Of a DNA stretch of 64,000 nt, positions 24,162 to 32,777 are shown piece after piece (the first letter of the stretch is position 1; every line of letters begins with the position of its first letter). The stretch covers positions 1 to 64,000 of the forward strand of contig QAPD01000069.1 in assembly GCA_003052455.1 (NCBI GenBank), in the 5' to 3' direction. The notes below the pieces were generated by a model. That model did not search any database, was not told where the DNA came from, and saw only the letters and a list, made by a program, of their open reading frames with translations. The position numbers and the translations under genes were made by a program. This DNA is from Sphaerisporangium cinnabarinum. GTDB lineage: Bacteria > Actinomycetota > Actinomycetes > Actinomycetales > Cellulomonadaceae.

Positions 24162-24425
24162 ATGGGTTGGATCGCGTACATCGTCCTCGGTCTCGTGGCC
24201 GGTCTCATCGCCCGTGCCGTCCTGCCGGGCAAGCAGACCGGATCGGTGATCATCACGATCCTGCTGGGCATCCTGGGCGCGCTGCTCGGTGGGTGGCTCG
24301 GCTCGGTGTTCTTCGGGACCTCGCTGGGCGACCTGGGCGACTTCCGCACCTGGCTCCTCGCCATCCTGGGCTCGCTCATCACGCTCGGCGTGTACGGTGC
24401 GGTCACCCGGAACAACCGGGGCTGA
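24162..24425 (+). CDS. GlsB/YeaQ/YmgE family stress-response membrane protein
   Basis: An 87-residue membrane protein with three hydrophobic segments: 'WIAYIVLGLVAGLIARAVLPG', 'IITILLGILGALLGGWLGSVFF' and 'WLLAILGSLITLGVYGAV'. This is the transglycosylase-associated (GlsB-like) family, linked to envelope stress but without known activity. A strong GGAGGAG precedes the ATG at 24162. The 147 bp upstream separate it from the biosynthetic operon and contain a weak hairpin (CGCCCG/CGGGCG, 24032-24048), perhaps the operon terminator. Confidence 0.92.
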   Translation: MGWIAYIVLGLVAGLIARAVLPGKQTGSVIITILLGILGALLGGWLGSVFFGTSLGDLGDFRTWLLAILGSLITLGVYGAVTRNNRG

Positions 24426-24470
24426 CCGTGCGCACGGCGCACCGTCGGTGACGTCGGGGACGGGAGCGTC

Positions 24471-24818
24471 GTGGGGAGCACTGGCACCGGGGGAGTCCGC
24501 GTCGAGGACGGTGGCCGTCGCTGGGTGATGTGGGGCCAGATCGACTTCGCGGTCACCCACGAGGTCAAGGCACGGCTCGCCGCCACGATCGACGGCCGTC
24601 CCAAGACGGTCGACCTCTCGGCCGTGACGTTCATGGACTCGTCCGGCCTGCACCTGCTCCTCATGAAGGTGACCGAGGAGTCGCGACCGCGGCTCCTCGG
24701 TGTCCCGCCCCAGGTGCTCGAGATCCTGGAGTTCAGCCACGCGCTCGACCTCGTCGAGATCGTCGGCCCCGACGAGGTGCCCCCGCCCGACGAACCGGCC
24801 GGCGCGCTGGCCGGCTGA
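24471..24818 (+). CDS. STAS-domain protein (anti-sigma factor antagonist-like)
   Basis: A 115-residue protein with a SpoIIAA-type STAS fold. '[20 protein letters not shown]' contains the Ser pair that is the phosphorylation site in anti-anti-sigma factors. The N-terminus '[22 protein letters not shown]' fits strands 1-2. The C-terminal 15 residues are a Pro/Glu-rich tail. It would be switched by a kinase and a phosphatase; a SpoIIE-type phosphatase lies 3 kb away (27918), although no anti-sigma kinase is in the window. GTG at 24471 has GGGAG upstream. Confidence 0.85.
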   Translation: MGSTGTGGVRVEDGGRRWVMWGQIDFAVTHEVKARLAATIDGRPKTVDLSAVTFMDSSGLHLLLMKVTEESRPRLLGVPPQVLEILEFSHALDLVEIVGPDEVPPPDEPAGALAG

Positions 24819-24843
24819 CCGACCGCCCGCAGCGCGCGACGTG

Positions 24844-25758
24844 CTATCCCAGCGCGTCGCGCGCCGCGCGTGCGACAGCCGTCGCGAGCCGGTCGAGCGA
24901 GGCGGAGTGCAGCCGCCACTGCTGCCAGTGCTGCGGAACCTCCATCGCCCGCGCGTCGTCGAAGCCGACGAGGCGCCCGGCCCGCTCGGCACGGGCGCTC
25001 TGCAGGTCGGGCAGCATCCCCCAGCCCATGCCGAGCTCGACGGCCCGGCGGAACTCGTTCGAGGCGGGGACGTAGTGGCGCGGCGGCTCGAGCGCTGTGC
25101 CCGCCTCCTCCGCCCGGAGCCGCAGGTAGCGCTCCTGGAGGTCGTCCTTGCGGTCGAACGCGAGGACGGGCGCCCGGGACAGCGCCGCGGCCGTCGGGCC
25201 GTCCGGGAACCAGCGCTCGACGAACGCCGGGCTCGCGCAGGGTCGGTACCGCATCCGGCCCAGGAGGGTCGACCGGCAGCCCGGCACCGCGTCCGCGACC
25301 GACGTCACCGCAGCCACCGCCGTCCCGTCGCGCAGGAGCCCGATCGAGTGCTCCTCGTCCTCGCGCAGCACCTCCAGCCGTGCCCATCCCGCCGCCTCGG
25401 CCAGGGCGGGCAGCGCCCACGTCGTGAGGGCGTCCCCGGAGACGACGAGCGTGATCTCCGGCAGCGCGGCCGGGTCGCCCGCGTCCTCCGCGCTCCGCCG
25501 GACGCCCAGCTCCGCGAGCACGTCCGCCTGCTGCAGCGCGAGATGGCGTGCGTGGCGCACGAGCACCCGCCCGGGCGCGGTCAGCTCGGCGGGCTTGCCC
25601 CGCCGCACGAGCACCTGGCCGACGGCGGACTCCAGCGCGCGCATGCGCTGGCTCACGGCCGACGGCGTGACACCGAGACGGCGCGCCGCGGCGTCGAACG
25701 TGCCGGTCGCGGCGATCGCCTCGAGCGCGCGAAGCTGGTCGGGCTGCAGGTCCACCAT
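24844..25758 (-). CDS. lysG: LysR-type regulator LysG/ArgP
   Basis: A 304-residue LTTR of the ArgP/LysG type. The N-terminal HTH is '[50 protein letters not shown]'. The effector domain follows with '[16 protein letters not shown]'. In Corynebacterium LysG activates the divergent lysE exporter when lysine, arginine or histidine accumulates. The divergent partner here is indeed lysE, with a 69-bp shared promoter. TAAGAT ends 6 nt before the ATG, so this mRNA is probably leaderless. Confidence 0.93.
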   Translation of the reverse strand: MVDLQPDQLRALEAIAATGTFDAAARRLGVTPSAVSQRMRALESAVGQVLVRRGKPAELTAPGRVLVRHARHLALQQADVLAELGVRRSAEDAGDPAALPEITLVVSGDALTTWALPALAEAAGWARLEVLREDEEHSIGLLRDGTAVAAVTSVADAVPGCRSTLLGRMRYRPCASPAFVERWFPDGPTAAALSRAPVLAFDRKDDLQERYLRLRAEEAGTALEPPRHYVPASNEFRRAVELGMGWGMLPDLQSARAERAGRLVGFDDARAMEVPQHWQQWRLHSASLDRLATAVARAARDALG

Positions 25759-25827
25759 GAGCGGATCTTACGGTTCTGCAGAATCTGTCGCTGTACTTCA
25801 CGCGTGCACGGTCCTTACCGTCGAGGG
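25759..25827. promoter_or_regulatory. Divergent lysG/lysE promoter with two leaderless -10 boxes
   Basis: In 69 bp there are two outward boxes: TAAGAT on the minus strand ending 6 nt before lysG ATG, and TACCGT (25816-25821) on the plus strand ending 6 nt before lysE GTG. The centre ('TTCTGCAGAATC', a near-palindrome at about 25775-25786) is the probable LysG binding site. Confidence 0.6.
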
Positions 25828-26481
25828 GTGCTCGCTCTCCTCGCGCCCCTCGCCGCCGGCCTCGCCGCCGGGCTGTCCCTCATCGTCGCGATCGGTGCGC
25901 AGAACGCGTTCGTGCTGCGTCAAGGGCTCCGGCGCGAGCACGTGCTGCCCGTCGTCCTCGTCTGCGCGCTCTCGGACCTCGTGCTCATCGCGGCCGGGAC
26001 GGCCGGCCTCGGCGCGCTCGTGACGGGTGCGCCCGTGCTCCTCACCGTCGTGCGGTGGGGTGGCGCCGCGTTCCTCCTGACGCTCGCGGCGCTCGCCGCC
26101 CGACGCGCGCTGCGCCCCGGCGGCCTCGACCCGGCGGCGGGCGCGGGGGCGACGTCGGCGCGGTCGGCGGTGGGCACGTCGCTCGCCCTCACGTGGCTCA
26201 ACCCGCACGTGTACCTCGACACCGTCCTGCTGCTGGGGTCGCTCGCCGCGGGCTACGCCGCCGCCCACGCGGGCGGGGCGACGGTCGGGGGCGCCGACGC
26301 CGCCCGGTGGCTGTTCGGTGCCGGGGCGATGGTGGCGAGCGTCGTCTGGTTCACCGCGCTCGGCTTCGGGGCGCGGCTGCTCGCGCCGGTCTTCGCCCGA
26401 CCCGGGGCGTGGCGGGTGCTCGACGGCGCGATCGCCCTGGTCATGGCGACGATCGGCGTGTCCCTGCTGCTGGGCGGCTGA
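25828..26481 (+). CDS. lysE: LysE family amino-acid exporter
   Basis: A 217-residue exporter of basic amino acids. Hydrophobic helices start with '[27 protein letters not shown]', the LysE signature containing the conserved GAQNAFV, and '[19 protein letters not shown]' has the N-P-H/K-x-Y motif. Six membrane segments are expected. Start GTG at 25828 is supported by the leaderless-type TACCGT box and by length. Regulation by the divergent lysG is inferred from the conserved gene pair. Confidence 0.94.
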   Translation: MLALLAPLAAGLAAGLSLIVAIGAQNAFVLRQGLRREHVLPVVLVCALSDLVLIAAGTAGLGALVTGAPVLLTVVRWGGAAFLLTLAALAARRALRPGGLDPAAGAGATSARSAVGTSLALTWLNPHVYLDTVLLLGSLAAGYAAAHAGGATVGGADAARWLFGAGAMVASVVWFTALGFGARLLAPVFARPGAWRVLDGAIALVMATIGVSLLLGG

Positions 26482-26533
26482 ACGGTCGGGGTGCAGGCCG
26501 CGGCACGGCGCACGAGGCGGTGGGGCGACGGCG

Positions 26534-26929
26534 TCAGGGCGTGGGGTCGAGCTGGTAGAACGTGCGGATGCGCTGCTGGGTCGCCGGGTCGATGCGGCGG
26601 CGAGGGCTCGTCGAGCCGCCGGCGTGCACCGCGATCCACGAGCGCAGGACCGTCGGCTGGACGTCGACGACGCGCGCGAACTCGTCGACGGTCGGCCACG
26701 TGGGCTGCGGCGTGCGGACGCGCGGCCCGCTCGCGGCGAGGTGCAGGTCGTCGCCCCAGGCCATGGCCTCGGCGGTCGACGGGAAGCCCCCGATGCGGCC
26801 CGGCGTCGGGTACGGCTTCTCGAGGCACCACTCCGTGCCGCGCGCGACGATGCGGTACGTGCCCTCGGGCGCGTGCGCCTCGTACTCGTCCGGTCCGGTG
26901 TTCCCCCAGTTCAGCCCCATGGGCCACAT
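26534..26929 (-). CDS. Hypothetical protein with C-terminal HTH-like segment
   Basis: A 131-residue protein I do not recognise. The N-terminal half ('GTYRIVARGTEWCLEKPYPTPGRIGGFPSTAEAMAWGDDL') looks like a small beta-rich domain. The C-terminal half ('TVDEFARVVDVQPTVLRSWIAVHAGG', then basic 'SPRRRID') could form a helix-turn-helix. Two starts are possible: ATG at 26929, or ATG at 26920, which has CTGAGG 9 nt upstream. An 18-bp palindrome lies 59-76 nt upstream of the longer start (26988-27005). It is convergent with lysE. Confidence 0.55.
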   Translation of the reverse strand: MWPMGLNWGNTGPDEYEAHAPEGTYRIVARGTEWCLEKPYPTPGRIGGFPSTAEAMAWGDDLHLAASGPRVRTPQPTWPTVDEFARVVDVQPTVLRSWIAVHAGGSTSPRRRIDPATQQRIRTFYQLDPTP

Positions 26930-26987
26930 CCTCAGCGGAAAGCGCTGTCAGCGGAAGGGACCTAGGTCAACTTCACCCGCTGCTGCT

Positions 26988-27005
26988 ACTGGACGCTTGT
27001 CCAGT
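26988..27005. promoter_or_regulatory. 18-bp palindrome ACTGGAC-N4-GTCCAGT (copy 1)
   Basis: A perfect 7-bp-arm inverted repeat with spacer GCTT. A second copy with extended arms is at 51349-51368. Repeat structure and position upstream of a minus-strand gene fit a TetR-type operator. No tetR gene is in the window. Confidence 0.5.
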
Positions 27006-27026
27006 TCGCGTCTAGCGTGAGGAGCA

Positions 27027-27067
27027 GCCGGTGCCGCATCTCTGCCCCCTGCTGGTGCGGCACCGGC
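27027..27067 (-). terminator. Hairpin terminator downstream of the APH-type gene
   Basis: GCCGGTGCCGCA (27027-27038) pairs perfectly with TGCGGCACCGGC (27056-27067): a 12-bp stem with a 17-nt loop, beginning 11 nt past the stop of the gene at 27078. Confidence 0.7.
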
Positions 27068-27077
27068 AACCACCCCC

Positions 27078-27815
27078 TCACCCCCGCGGCAGCCTCTCGG
27101 CGTCCCGGCGGTAGAGCGCGGCGTGCTCCCGCAGGTCGTCGCGGCCCGTCGTCCGGGCGCGCTCCTCGGTCCAGTCCGCGAGGTCGAGCAGGCGCTCGCG
27201 CATCGTCCGGAGCACGACGGCGGCCCCCGGCGCCGCGTCCGGCCCGTACGCCTCCAGCAGATGGGCCAGCCGCTCCTCGGGACGCACGTCCGCGGGCGCC
27301 GGCATGTCCTCGCACCAGCCGCACATCCGGTAGGCCAGGTAGGCGAGGTCCCACGCGCGCGGCCCGGGCGCCGCCATGTCGACGTCGATGAACCCGACGA
27401 CCTGGTCGCCGTCGTGCACCATGTTGTAGGGCGCGACGTCGTTGAGGCACACGACCTCCGCCGGCTCGCGCACCGGCGAGCGCCACACCGCGGCCGGGGG
27501 AGCGAAACCGACCGAGGCGTCGTGCACCCGGCGCAGCATCCCCGCCGCCTGCTCGCGCGCCGCGGGCGTCCACACCCAGTCGGGGACGGGCCAGCCGCCC
27601 GTCTCGCCGGGGATCCAGCCGAGCACCTCGCGGCCCTGCTCGTCGAGCCCGAGCGGCGCGGGCACGAACGACACGCCCTGCGCGCGCACCCAGGCCAGCA
27701 GCGCCTGGACGGTCGGCGTCCACGGGCCCGCCGAGCGCCGCACGGTGTCCCCGCGCCGCACGACGTCGTTCACGTTGCCGCCGGTGAGCTCCTGCTCGGT
27801 CGTCGTGTCCTCCAT
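27078..27815 (-). CDS. APH-family phosphotransferase
   Basis: A 245-residue protein of the aminoglycoside phosphotransferase/choline kinase fold. Brenner-type motif: 'VVCLNDVAPYNMVHDGDQVVGFIDVDMAAPGPRAWDLAYLAY', where 'LNDVAPYN' replaces the usual HGDLHxGN (His to Asn) and 'IDVDMAAPG' is the metal-binding IDFD/E-like motif. The His replacement is common in actinobacterial members of unknown substrate. CAGGAT lies 7 nt before the ATG at 27815. No resistance role can be claimed from sequence. It is divergent from the SpoIIE-type gene. Confidence 0.82.
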   Translation of the reverse strand: MEDTTTEQELTGGNVNDVVRRGDTVRRSAGPWTPTVQALLAWVRAQGVSFVPAPLGLDEQGREVLGWIPGETGGWPVPDWVWTPAAREQAAGMLRRVHDASVGFAPPAAVWRSPVREPAEVVCLNDVAPYNMVHDGDQVVGFIDVDMAAPGPRAWDLAYLAYRMCGWCEDMPAPADVRPEERLAHLLEAYGPDAAPGAAVVLRTMRERLLDLADWTEERARTTGRDDLREHAALYRRDAERLPRG

Positions 27816-27917
27816 GGCCCCGATCCTGCTCGGTGGACCGAGCCGGGCACAGCGATTAACGGTCTCCGACGAGCGCCCAGGCGCCGGGCGGACGACGCAG
27901 CCCACTACGATGCGGAG

Positions 27918-29666
27918 GTGAACGCGGACGCGAGCTGGTTTGACGAGGCGACGTCGGGCAGCGACGTCGGTCGCCTCGCTCGCGAGGTCGCGTGGGCGGA
28001 CACCCCGCTGGGGGAGCCAGAGACCTGGCCGGTCGCCCTCCGCCACGCGGTGCGGCTGTGCTTCTCCACCCGGTTCCCCGCGATGCTCGTGTGGGGTCCG
28101 GAGCTGACGCTCCTCTACAACGACGGTTACCGGGACCTCCTCGGCACCGACAAGCACCCGAGCGCGCTCGGGGCGCCGGTCCGTGCGGTGTGGCCGGAGA
28201 TCTGGGACGACATCGAGCCGCTGTTCGACGCGGTGCTCACCGAGGGCCGCGCCACCTGGAGCGAGGACATGCCCCTCGTGATGAACCGCTCCGGCTTCGA
28301 CGAGGAGACCTACTTCACCTTCTCCTACAGTCCCCTCGTCGACGACGACGGACAGATCGCTGGCGTCCTCGACATCGTGACGGAGACGACCCGGGAGGTC
28401 GTGAACCAGCGCCGCCTGCTCACGCTCGGGGAGCTGCACGCCGTCCTGCCGACGACGGCGGGCAGCCTCGCCGCGTTCGCCCGGCCGGTGGTCGAGGTGC
28501 TCGCCCGCAGCGCCGACGTCGCACGCGTCGCGTTCTACGCCATCGACGGTCCGCGCCCGCGCGTGCTCCTGGAGGCGGGCCACGCGGCCGACGCGACGGA
28601 GGCCGACGCCGTCGGGCGCACGCTCAGCACGGGGCAGCGCGAGGTCGCGGCGGGCCGCGTGGTGAAGCCCCTGCGGGACGCGAGCCCGCGGGGCGCCGCG
28701 GGCGTGCTGGTCCTCCAGGCGGCGCCCGGCCGCCCGTGGGACGACGACTACGCGCGCTACCTCACCGGTCTCGCCACGACCATCGGTGCGGCGCTGCGCG
28801 ACGCCGCGCGGATGCGCACGACCCTGGACGAGCTGCGCCGTCGGGCGGAGCGGTCGGAGGAGGAGACGGCGCGCGCCCGCGAGCTCGCGCTCGTGCTCCA
28901 GCAGGCGGTGCTCACCGAGCCGCCGCAGCCCGAGGACCTCGAGGTCGCGGTGCACTACCAGCCCGCGACCCACGACCGCGACATCGGCGGTGACTGGTAC
29001 GACGCGTTCGTGGCGTCCGACGGCGTGACGACCCTGGTCATCGGCGACGTCGTCGGGCACGACCTGGGCGCCGCCGCGACGATGGGCCAGCTGCGCGGCC
29101 TGGTGCGCGCCATCGGCTACGACAGCGGCGCGACCCCGGCCCGCCTCCTCGAGCGCGTCGACGCCGCGATCGACGGCCTCGCCCTGGGGATCAACGCCGT
29201 GGCGACCGCCGTCGTCGCCCGCATCGAGCAGAGCGACGACGAGCGCTCCCGCGGCGTGCGGACCGTCCGCTGGTCCAGCGCGGGCCACCTGCCCCCGGTC
29301 GTCGTCCGCGCGGACGGCGCGGTCGAGGTGCTCACCGTGCGCAACGACCTCCCGCTCGGCCTGCGCCCGGGCGCGGGCCGGCACGACCACACCGTCGAGC
29401 TCGGCACCGACGACACCCTCGTCCTGTACACGGACGGGCTGGTGGAGCGCCGCGGGCACAGCATCCGGGACGACGTCGCGGCGCTCGCCGACGCGCTGCG
29501 GGGCCTGGCGGGCGCGAGCCTCGACGACGTGGTGCGGACGGCGCTCTCCCAGGTCCTCCCCGGCGACGCCGAAGACGACGTCGCGCTCGTCGCGCTCCGC
29601 ACCGGACCGCAGGCGGCGGCCGTGCGCCGCGACGCGTCGGGCGCGCCGGTGGCCGTCGCGGTCTGA
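27918..29666 (+). CDS. PAS-GAF-SpoIIE protein phosphatase
   Basis: A 582-residue signalling protein. A PAS domain covers about residues 45-155 ('FPAMLVWGPELTLLYNDGYRDLLG'), a GAF-like domain 170-300, a short coiled-coil linker ('TLDELRRRAERSEEETARARELALVLQQ'), and a PP2C/SpoIIE catalytic domain about 320-565. Metal ligands are visible in 'DIGGDWYDAF' and 'IGDVVGHDLGAAATMGQLRG', then 'LVLYTDGLVERRG' and 'DDVALVALR'. It would dephosphorylate an anti-anti-sigma protein such as the STAS protein at 24471 in response to a PAS/GAF signal. GTG at 27918 is preceded by TACGAT at exactly 6 nt and no Shine-Dalgarno, so it is probably leaderless. Confidence 0.93.
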   Translation: MNADASWFDEATSGSDVGRLAREVAWADTPLGEPETWPVALRHAVRLCFSTRFPAMLVWGPELTLLYNDGYRDLLGTDKHPSALGAPVRAVWPEIWDDIEPLFDAVLTEGRATWSEDMPLVMNRSGFDEETYFTFSYSPLVDDDGQIAGVLDIVTETTREVVNQRRLLTLGELHAVLPTTAGSLAAFARPVVEVLARSADVARVAFYAIDGPRPRVLLEAGHAADATEADAVGRTLSTGQREVAAGRVVKPLRDASPRGAAGVLVLQAAPGRPWDDDYARYLTGLATTIGAALRDAARMRTTLDELRRRAERSEEETARARELALVLQQAVLTEPPQPEDLEVAVHYQPATHDRDIGGDWYDAFVASDGVTTLVIGDVVGHDLGAAATMGQLRGLVRAIGYDSGATPARLLERVDAAIDGLALGINAVATAVVARIEQSDDERSRGVRTVRWSSAGHLPPVVVRADGAVEVLTVRNDLPLGLRPGAGRHDHTVELGTDDTLVLYTDGLVERRGHSIRDDVAALADALRGLAGASLDDVVRTALSQVLPGDAEDDVALVALRTGPQAAAVRRDASGAPVAVAV

Positions 29667-29678
29667 CGTCCGCCGCGG

Positions 29679-30188
29679 TCAGGGCGTGACGTCGACGCGT
29701 GCGGACGGCGGCGCGGCGCACCCGACCGTCGGGTCGACCTCGCACACCGTGGGGGCGTGCCGGAGGCTCACCGAGACCTCGGTCTCGCCGGAGGGCACGT
29801 CGTCGGGGACCGGGAACGTGCCGTCCGCGGCACCGTCGTCACCGGGCTCGAGGATCCCGAGGGACGCGCTGTACCGGCCGGTGGCGGGATCGCTCGCGGG
29901 TCCCCGGGCCGTGATCAGCACCTCGTAGCGCGCGCGGTCCGGCAGGTCGTGCTCGCACCCTGTGCCCCCGCTGCTGCTCGGCACCTCGACACGCAGGTCG
30001 TCGCCCGGGGCGACGCGCTGCGGCGTCACCACCGGGTCGCCGGGCTGGCAGTACGCCGTCCGCTCGTCAGCCCCGAGCGCGCAGCCGGACGCGACGGTCA
30101 CGACGACGACCAGCCCGGAGAGCGCTCGGCGGGGGACCCGACCGCGCCCTCCGGGCGACGCCGTCACGGCTGCGCGTCGTCGACCCAC
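29679..30188 (-). CDS. Putative lipoprotein, function unknown
   Basis: A 169-residue protein with a lipoprotein signal: basic n-region, hydrophobic 'LSGLVVVVTVASGC', the Cys being the lipidation site. The mature part contains paired Cys residues ('CEHDLPDR', 'VCEVDPTVGC') and looks like a small beta-sandwich ('VAPGDDLRVEVPSSSGG'), suggesting a surface-attached domain. Start GTG at 30188 directly follows the MBL stop; an in-frame GTG at 30167 would give a shorter signal peptide and is equally possible, neither having a clear Shine-Dalgarno. It is convergent with the SpoIIE gene, 12 bp apart. Confidence 0.65.
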   Translation of the reverse strand: MGRRRAAVTASPGGRGRVPRRALSGLVVVVTVASGCALGADERTAYCQPGDPVVTPQRVAPGDDLRVEVPSSSGGTGCEHDLPDRARYEVLITARGPASDPATGRYSASLGILEPGDDGAADGTFPVPDDVPSGETEVSVSLRHAPTVCEVDPTVGCAAPPSARVDVTP

Positions 30189-30189
30189 G

Positions 30190-31047
30190 TCAGGTGAGGT
30201 GGTCGTAGTCGCCGCGGACCCACGCGGCGTGCCGCTGCGCGGAGCGGAGCACGACCGCGCGGGCGTCGGCGGGGATCACGCCCTCGAAGTTGTTGTAGAG
30301 CCGCTCGAACGGGCGCCGCGCCACGCGCTCGGCGACGCGCAGCACGACGGCCGCCGAGAGCGGGATGCGGTTGGGGTAGGACCGCATGAAGCTCACCGAC
30401 GTGCGGTCGGGGTTGGCGAAGATCGTGTCGCCCGAGAGCAGCACGCCCCGACCGTCGGCGCCGGCGGCCCAGTGCACGACGGCGCTCCCGGGGAAGTGGC
30501 CGCCCGGCTGCGAGAGCACGACGCCCGGCAGCACCTCCCGCTCGCCGGTCCACGTCTCGACGACCCGGTCCGGCCGCGCGACCCAGTGCGCGTCCGCCTC
30601 GGCGACGAGCACGGGGACGTCGCCGAGCGCACGGCTCCACTCGACCTGCACGCCGAACATGTGGGGGTGGCTCGCGGCGATCGCGACGACCGGGCCGAGC
30701 GCGCGCACCTGCTCGACGGCGGCGTCGTCCACGTAGCCGGGCGGGTCCCACAGGAGGGTGCCCGCCGGGGTGCGCACGATCTTGGCCTGCTGCCCGATGC
30801 CGACGCTGGGCTCGCTCGTCAGGCCGAACAGGTCCGGCTCGAGCTCCTCCAGGACGAGGCGTTCGCCCGCCGCGGCGAGCTCGGCGAGCGTGGTCCACGC
30901 CTGGCCCGTCGCGGGCACCCACTGGCGCTCGTCGGCGCAGATCGCGCACACCGCCGGTCGCTCGGCGTGCTCGACCGCGCACGTGCGGCAGATCCACCAG
31001 CCCGCGTCCGGGGTCGGGTCGGGGGAGGGCGCGGGCGTCGTCGTCAT
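30190..31047 (-). CDS. MBL-fold metallo-hydrolase with N-terminal zinc ribbon
   Basis: A 285-residue protein. Residues about 18-40 form a zinc-ribbon/rubredoxin-like knuckle (CRTC and CAIC). The rest is a metallo-beta-lactamase fold with 'AIAASHPHMFG' (degenerate H-x-H-x-D: HPHMFG), 'QPGGHFPGSAVVHW' and 'VLLSGDTIFANPD'. Because the HxHxDH motif is changed, metal occupancy may differ from classical glyoxalase II. The same architecture occurs in other actinobacteria, often annotated only as MBL-fold hydrolase. It may form a transcription unit with the lipoprotein that follows 2 nt after its stop. Confidence 0.82.
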   Translation of the reverse strand: MTTTPAPSPDPTPDAGWWICRTCAVEHAERPAVCAICADERQWVPATGQAWTTLAELAAAGERLVLEELEPDLFGLTSEPSVGIGQQAKIVRTPAGTLLWDPPGYVDDAAVEQVRALGPVVAIAASHPHMFGVQVEWSRALGDVPVLVAEADAHWVARPDRVVETWTGEREVLPGVVLSQPGGHFPGSAVVHWAAGADGRGVLLSGDTIFANPDRTSVSFMRSYPNRIPLSAAVVLRVAERVARRPFERLYNNFEGVIPADARAVVLRSAQRHAAWVRGDYDHLT

Positions 31048-31102
31048 GGCACAGGTCTACCGTGCCCCGCCGACACGCGTCTCCTGAGAGACTGTCGCCC
31101 CC

Positions 31103-31621
31103 ATGATCTCCACGCTCCTCGTCGCGCACCCCTGGATGTCGCCGCTCGCGCTCGCGGCCCTCGTCGTCGTCGGCCCGTTCGTGGGCGCGTGGCTCGTCGG
31201 GCGCCGCCGGCTCACCGGCGCGCTGCTCGCGCTGTCCCTCGTGCCGCTGCTCCTGCTGACGCTCGTGCCGGTCGACCGCGAGCTGTACGCCGTCTGCACG
31301 GTGAGCTGGGTGCTGCCGACGCCGGCCCGGGTCGAGCTGTTCGCGAACGTCGTGCTGTTCGTGCCGCCGGTCCTCCTCGCGGCGCTGCTGCTCCGCCGGC
31401 CGCTCGTCGCGCTGCTGGGCGGGGTCGTCGCGTCGGCGCTCGTCGAGGTGTTCCAGGCGCTCGTCCCGGCGCTGGGCCGGTCGTGCGACACGAACGACTG
31501 GCTCTCCAACTCGATCGGCGCGCTCGTCGGCGCGGGGATCGCCGTCGTCGCGCTGGGTCTCGCCGCGCGGCGGTCGCGCACGACGGACGTCGACCGCGTG
31601 CCCGCGACCCGCGCGTCCTGA
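31103..31621 (+). CDS. VanZ-like family membrane protein
   Basis: A 172-residue membrane protein with about four hydrophobic helices. 'ELFANVVLFVPPVLLAALL' and 'ALVEVFQALVPALGRSCDTNDWLSNSIGALVGA' contain the conserved E..Q...P.R..D..D...N..G pattern of VanZ-like proteins. The family is named for teicoplanin resistance, but most members have no proven function, and no other vancomycin-resistance gene is here. GAGACT lies 9 nt before the ATG at 31103. The C-terminal 20 residues are basic and probably cytoplasmic. Confidence 0.88.
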   Translation: MISTLLVAHPWMSPLALAALVVVGPFVGAWLVGRRRLTGALLALSLVPLLLLTLVPVDRELYAVCTVSWVLPTPARVELFANVVLFVPPVLLAALLLRRPLVALLGGVVASALVEVFQALVPALGRSCDTNDWLSNSIGALVGAGIAVVALGLAARRSRTTDVDRVPATRAS

Positions 31622-31687
31622 CGGTCGCGGCCGAGCGCCCGGTCGGGCCCGGGCGCCCGGGCGCAGGACCTGAGGACGGACACGGTG

Positions 31688-31726
31688 TGGGAACGCTTCC
31701 ACGGAGCGTGCTCCCCGGGTTAGCGT
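31688..31726 (+). promoter_or_regulatory. lacI-type gene promoter with overlapping operator
   Basis: TGGGAACGCTTCCA (31688-31701) is close to the CelR/LacI-family operator TGGGAGCGCTCCCA. It overlaps a -35-like TTCCAC (31697-31702), 18 nt before a -10 TAGCGT (31721-31726). This position suggests autorepression by the LacI-family protein encoded downstream. Confidence 0.6.
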
Positions 31727-31781
31727 GGTGGTCCGGGCGCGTCGCCCGTCACCGCCGACAGGACCACGCCGGGAGTACGCC

Positions 31782-32753
31782 ATGCCGACCACCACGCTCG
31801 ACGACGTCGCGGCCGCCGCGCGCGTGTCGCGGTCGACGGCGTCGCGCGTCGTGCGCGGGACAGGCCCCGTCTCGGACGAGGCGCGCCGCGCCGTGCTCGC
31901 CGCGGTCGACGAGCTGGGCTACGTGCCGCACCCGGGAGCACGTGCGCTCGCGAGCGGTCGGGGCGAGCGCGTCGTGGTCGCGGTCGGGTCGCCGTCGGCG
32001 GACCTGCTCGCCGACCCCTACGTCGCGCGCGTCGTCGCGGCGGCGAGCCGCACCGCGGACACCCAGGGCGTCGGGGTGGCCCTGCGCTGGCTCGGCCGCG
32101 ACCCGCAGGAGGAGCTGCGCCGCCTCGCGCGCGACCCCGGCGTGGGCGGCGTGCTGCTCGTCGACTACTCGGCGGACGTGCTCGCGAGCGTCCCGCGCGA
32201 GCTCGTCCCGCGCGTCGCGGCGATCGGCCCCGCGGACGGCCGCGTCCCCTCCTACGACGTCGACGCCGCCGCCGGGATCGCCGCGCTCGTCGAGCACGTG
32301 CTCGCGGACGGGCGGCGCGACGTCGTCATGCTCACGGGGCCGGGCTGGCTGCCCGGGTCGCGGCGTGCCGTCGAGGCCTACGAGAGCGTGGTCCGGGCGG
32401 CCGGGGTCCCCGCGCGCGTCGTCGCGGCCGACCTCTCGTGGTTCGCCGGCGCGGAGGCCGCGCGCGAGGCGCGACGGCGCTGGCCCGGGATCGACGCCCT
32501 CGTCGCGATGAGCGACACGCTCGCCGTGGGCGCGATGCGCGCGCTCGCGGAGGACGGCGTCCGCGTGCCCGACGACGTCGCGGTCACCGGGTTCGACGAC
32601 CAGCCGTTCGCCGAGCAGGCCGGTCCCGGCCTGACGACCGCCACGCACCCGGTGGAGCGCATCGCGGCCGCCGCGACCGCGGCCCTGCTCGGACGGCGGC
32701 ACGACGACGAGCGGACGTTCCCGTCCGTCGTCGTGCGGCGCACGAGCGCCTGA
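31782..32753 (+). CDS. LacI family transcriptional regulator
   Basis: A 323-residue repressor. The N-terminal HTH 'TTLDDVAAAARVSRSTASRVVRGTGPVSDEAR' and hinge are typical. The periplasmic-binding-protein-like domain follows ('VVVAVGSPSADLLADPYVARVV', 'VGGVLLVDYSADVLAS', 'DDVAVTGFDDQPFAEQAGPGLTTATHP'). LacI proteins sense sugars. There is no adjacent sugar operon, so it may act elsewhere on CelR-like sites such as the one in its own promoter. ATG at 31782 has GGGAG upstream. It is convergent with the GT2 gene. Confidence 0.92.
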   Translation: MPTTTLDDVAAAARVSRSTASRVVRGTGPVSDEARRAVLAAVDELGYVPHPGARALASGRGERVVVAVGSPSADLLADPYVARVVAAASRTADTQGVGVALRWLGRDPQEELRRLARDPGVGGVLLVDYSADVLASVPRELVPRVAAIGPADGRVPSYDVDAAAGIAALVEHVLADGRRDVVMLTGPGWLPGSRRAVEAYESVVRAAGVPARVVAADLSWFAGAEAAREARRRWPGIDALVAMSDTLAVGAMRALAEDGVRVPDDVAVTGFDDQPFAEQAGPGLTTATHPVERIAAAATAALLGRRHDDERTFPSVVVRRTSA

Positions 32754-32777
32754 CCCGGCCGCCGGGACGGTCCGGCC

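Noticed and set aside
26988-27005. DasR (dre) site for amino-sugar control
   Set aside because: dre sites are 16 bp of the TGGTCTAGACCA type. This palindrome has GGAC/GTCC arms and a 4-nt spacer, and lies beside no amino-sugar gene.
27078-27815. Aminoglycoside resistance gene
   Set aside because: The fold is right, but the catalytic HGD-type motif is altered (LNDVAPYN), and many actinobacterial members have other or unknown substrates.
31103-31621. Glycopeptide resistance determinant because of the VanZ-like family
   Set aside because: No vanH/A/X or vanR/S genes are present. VanZ-like proteins are widespread and mostly unrelated to resistance.
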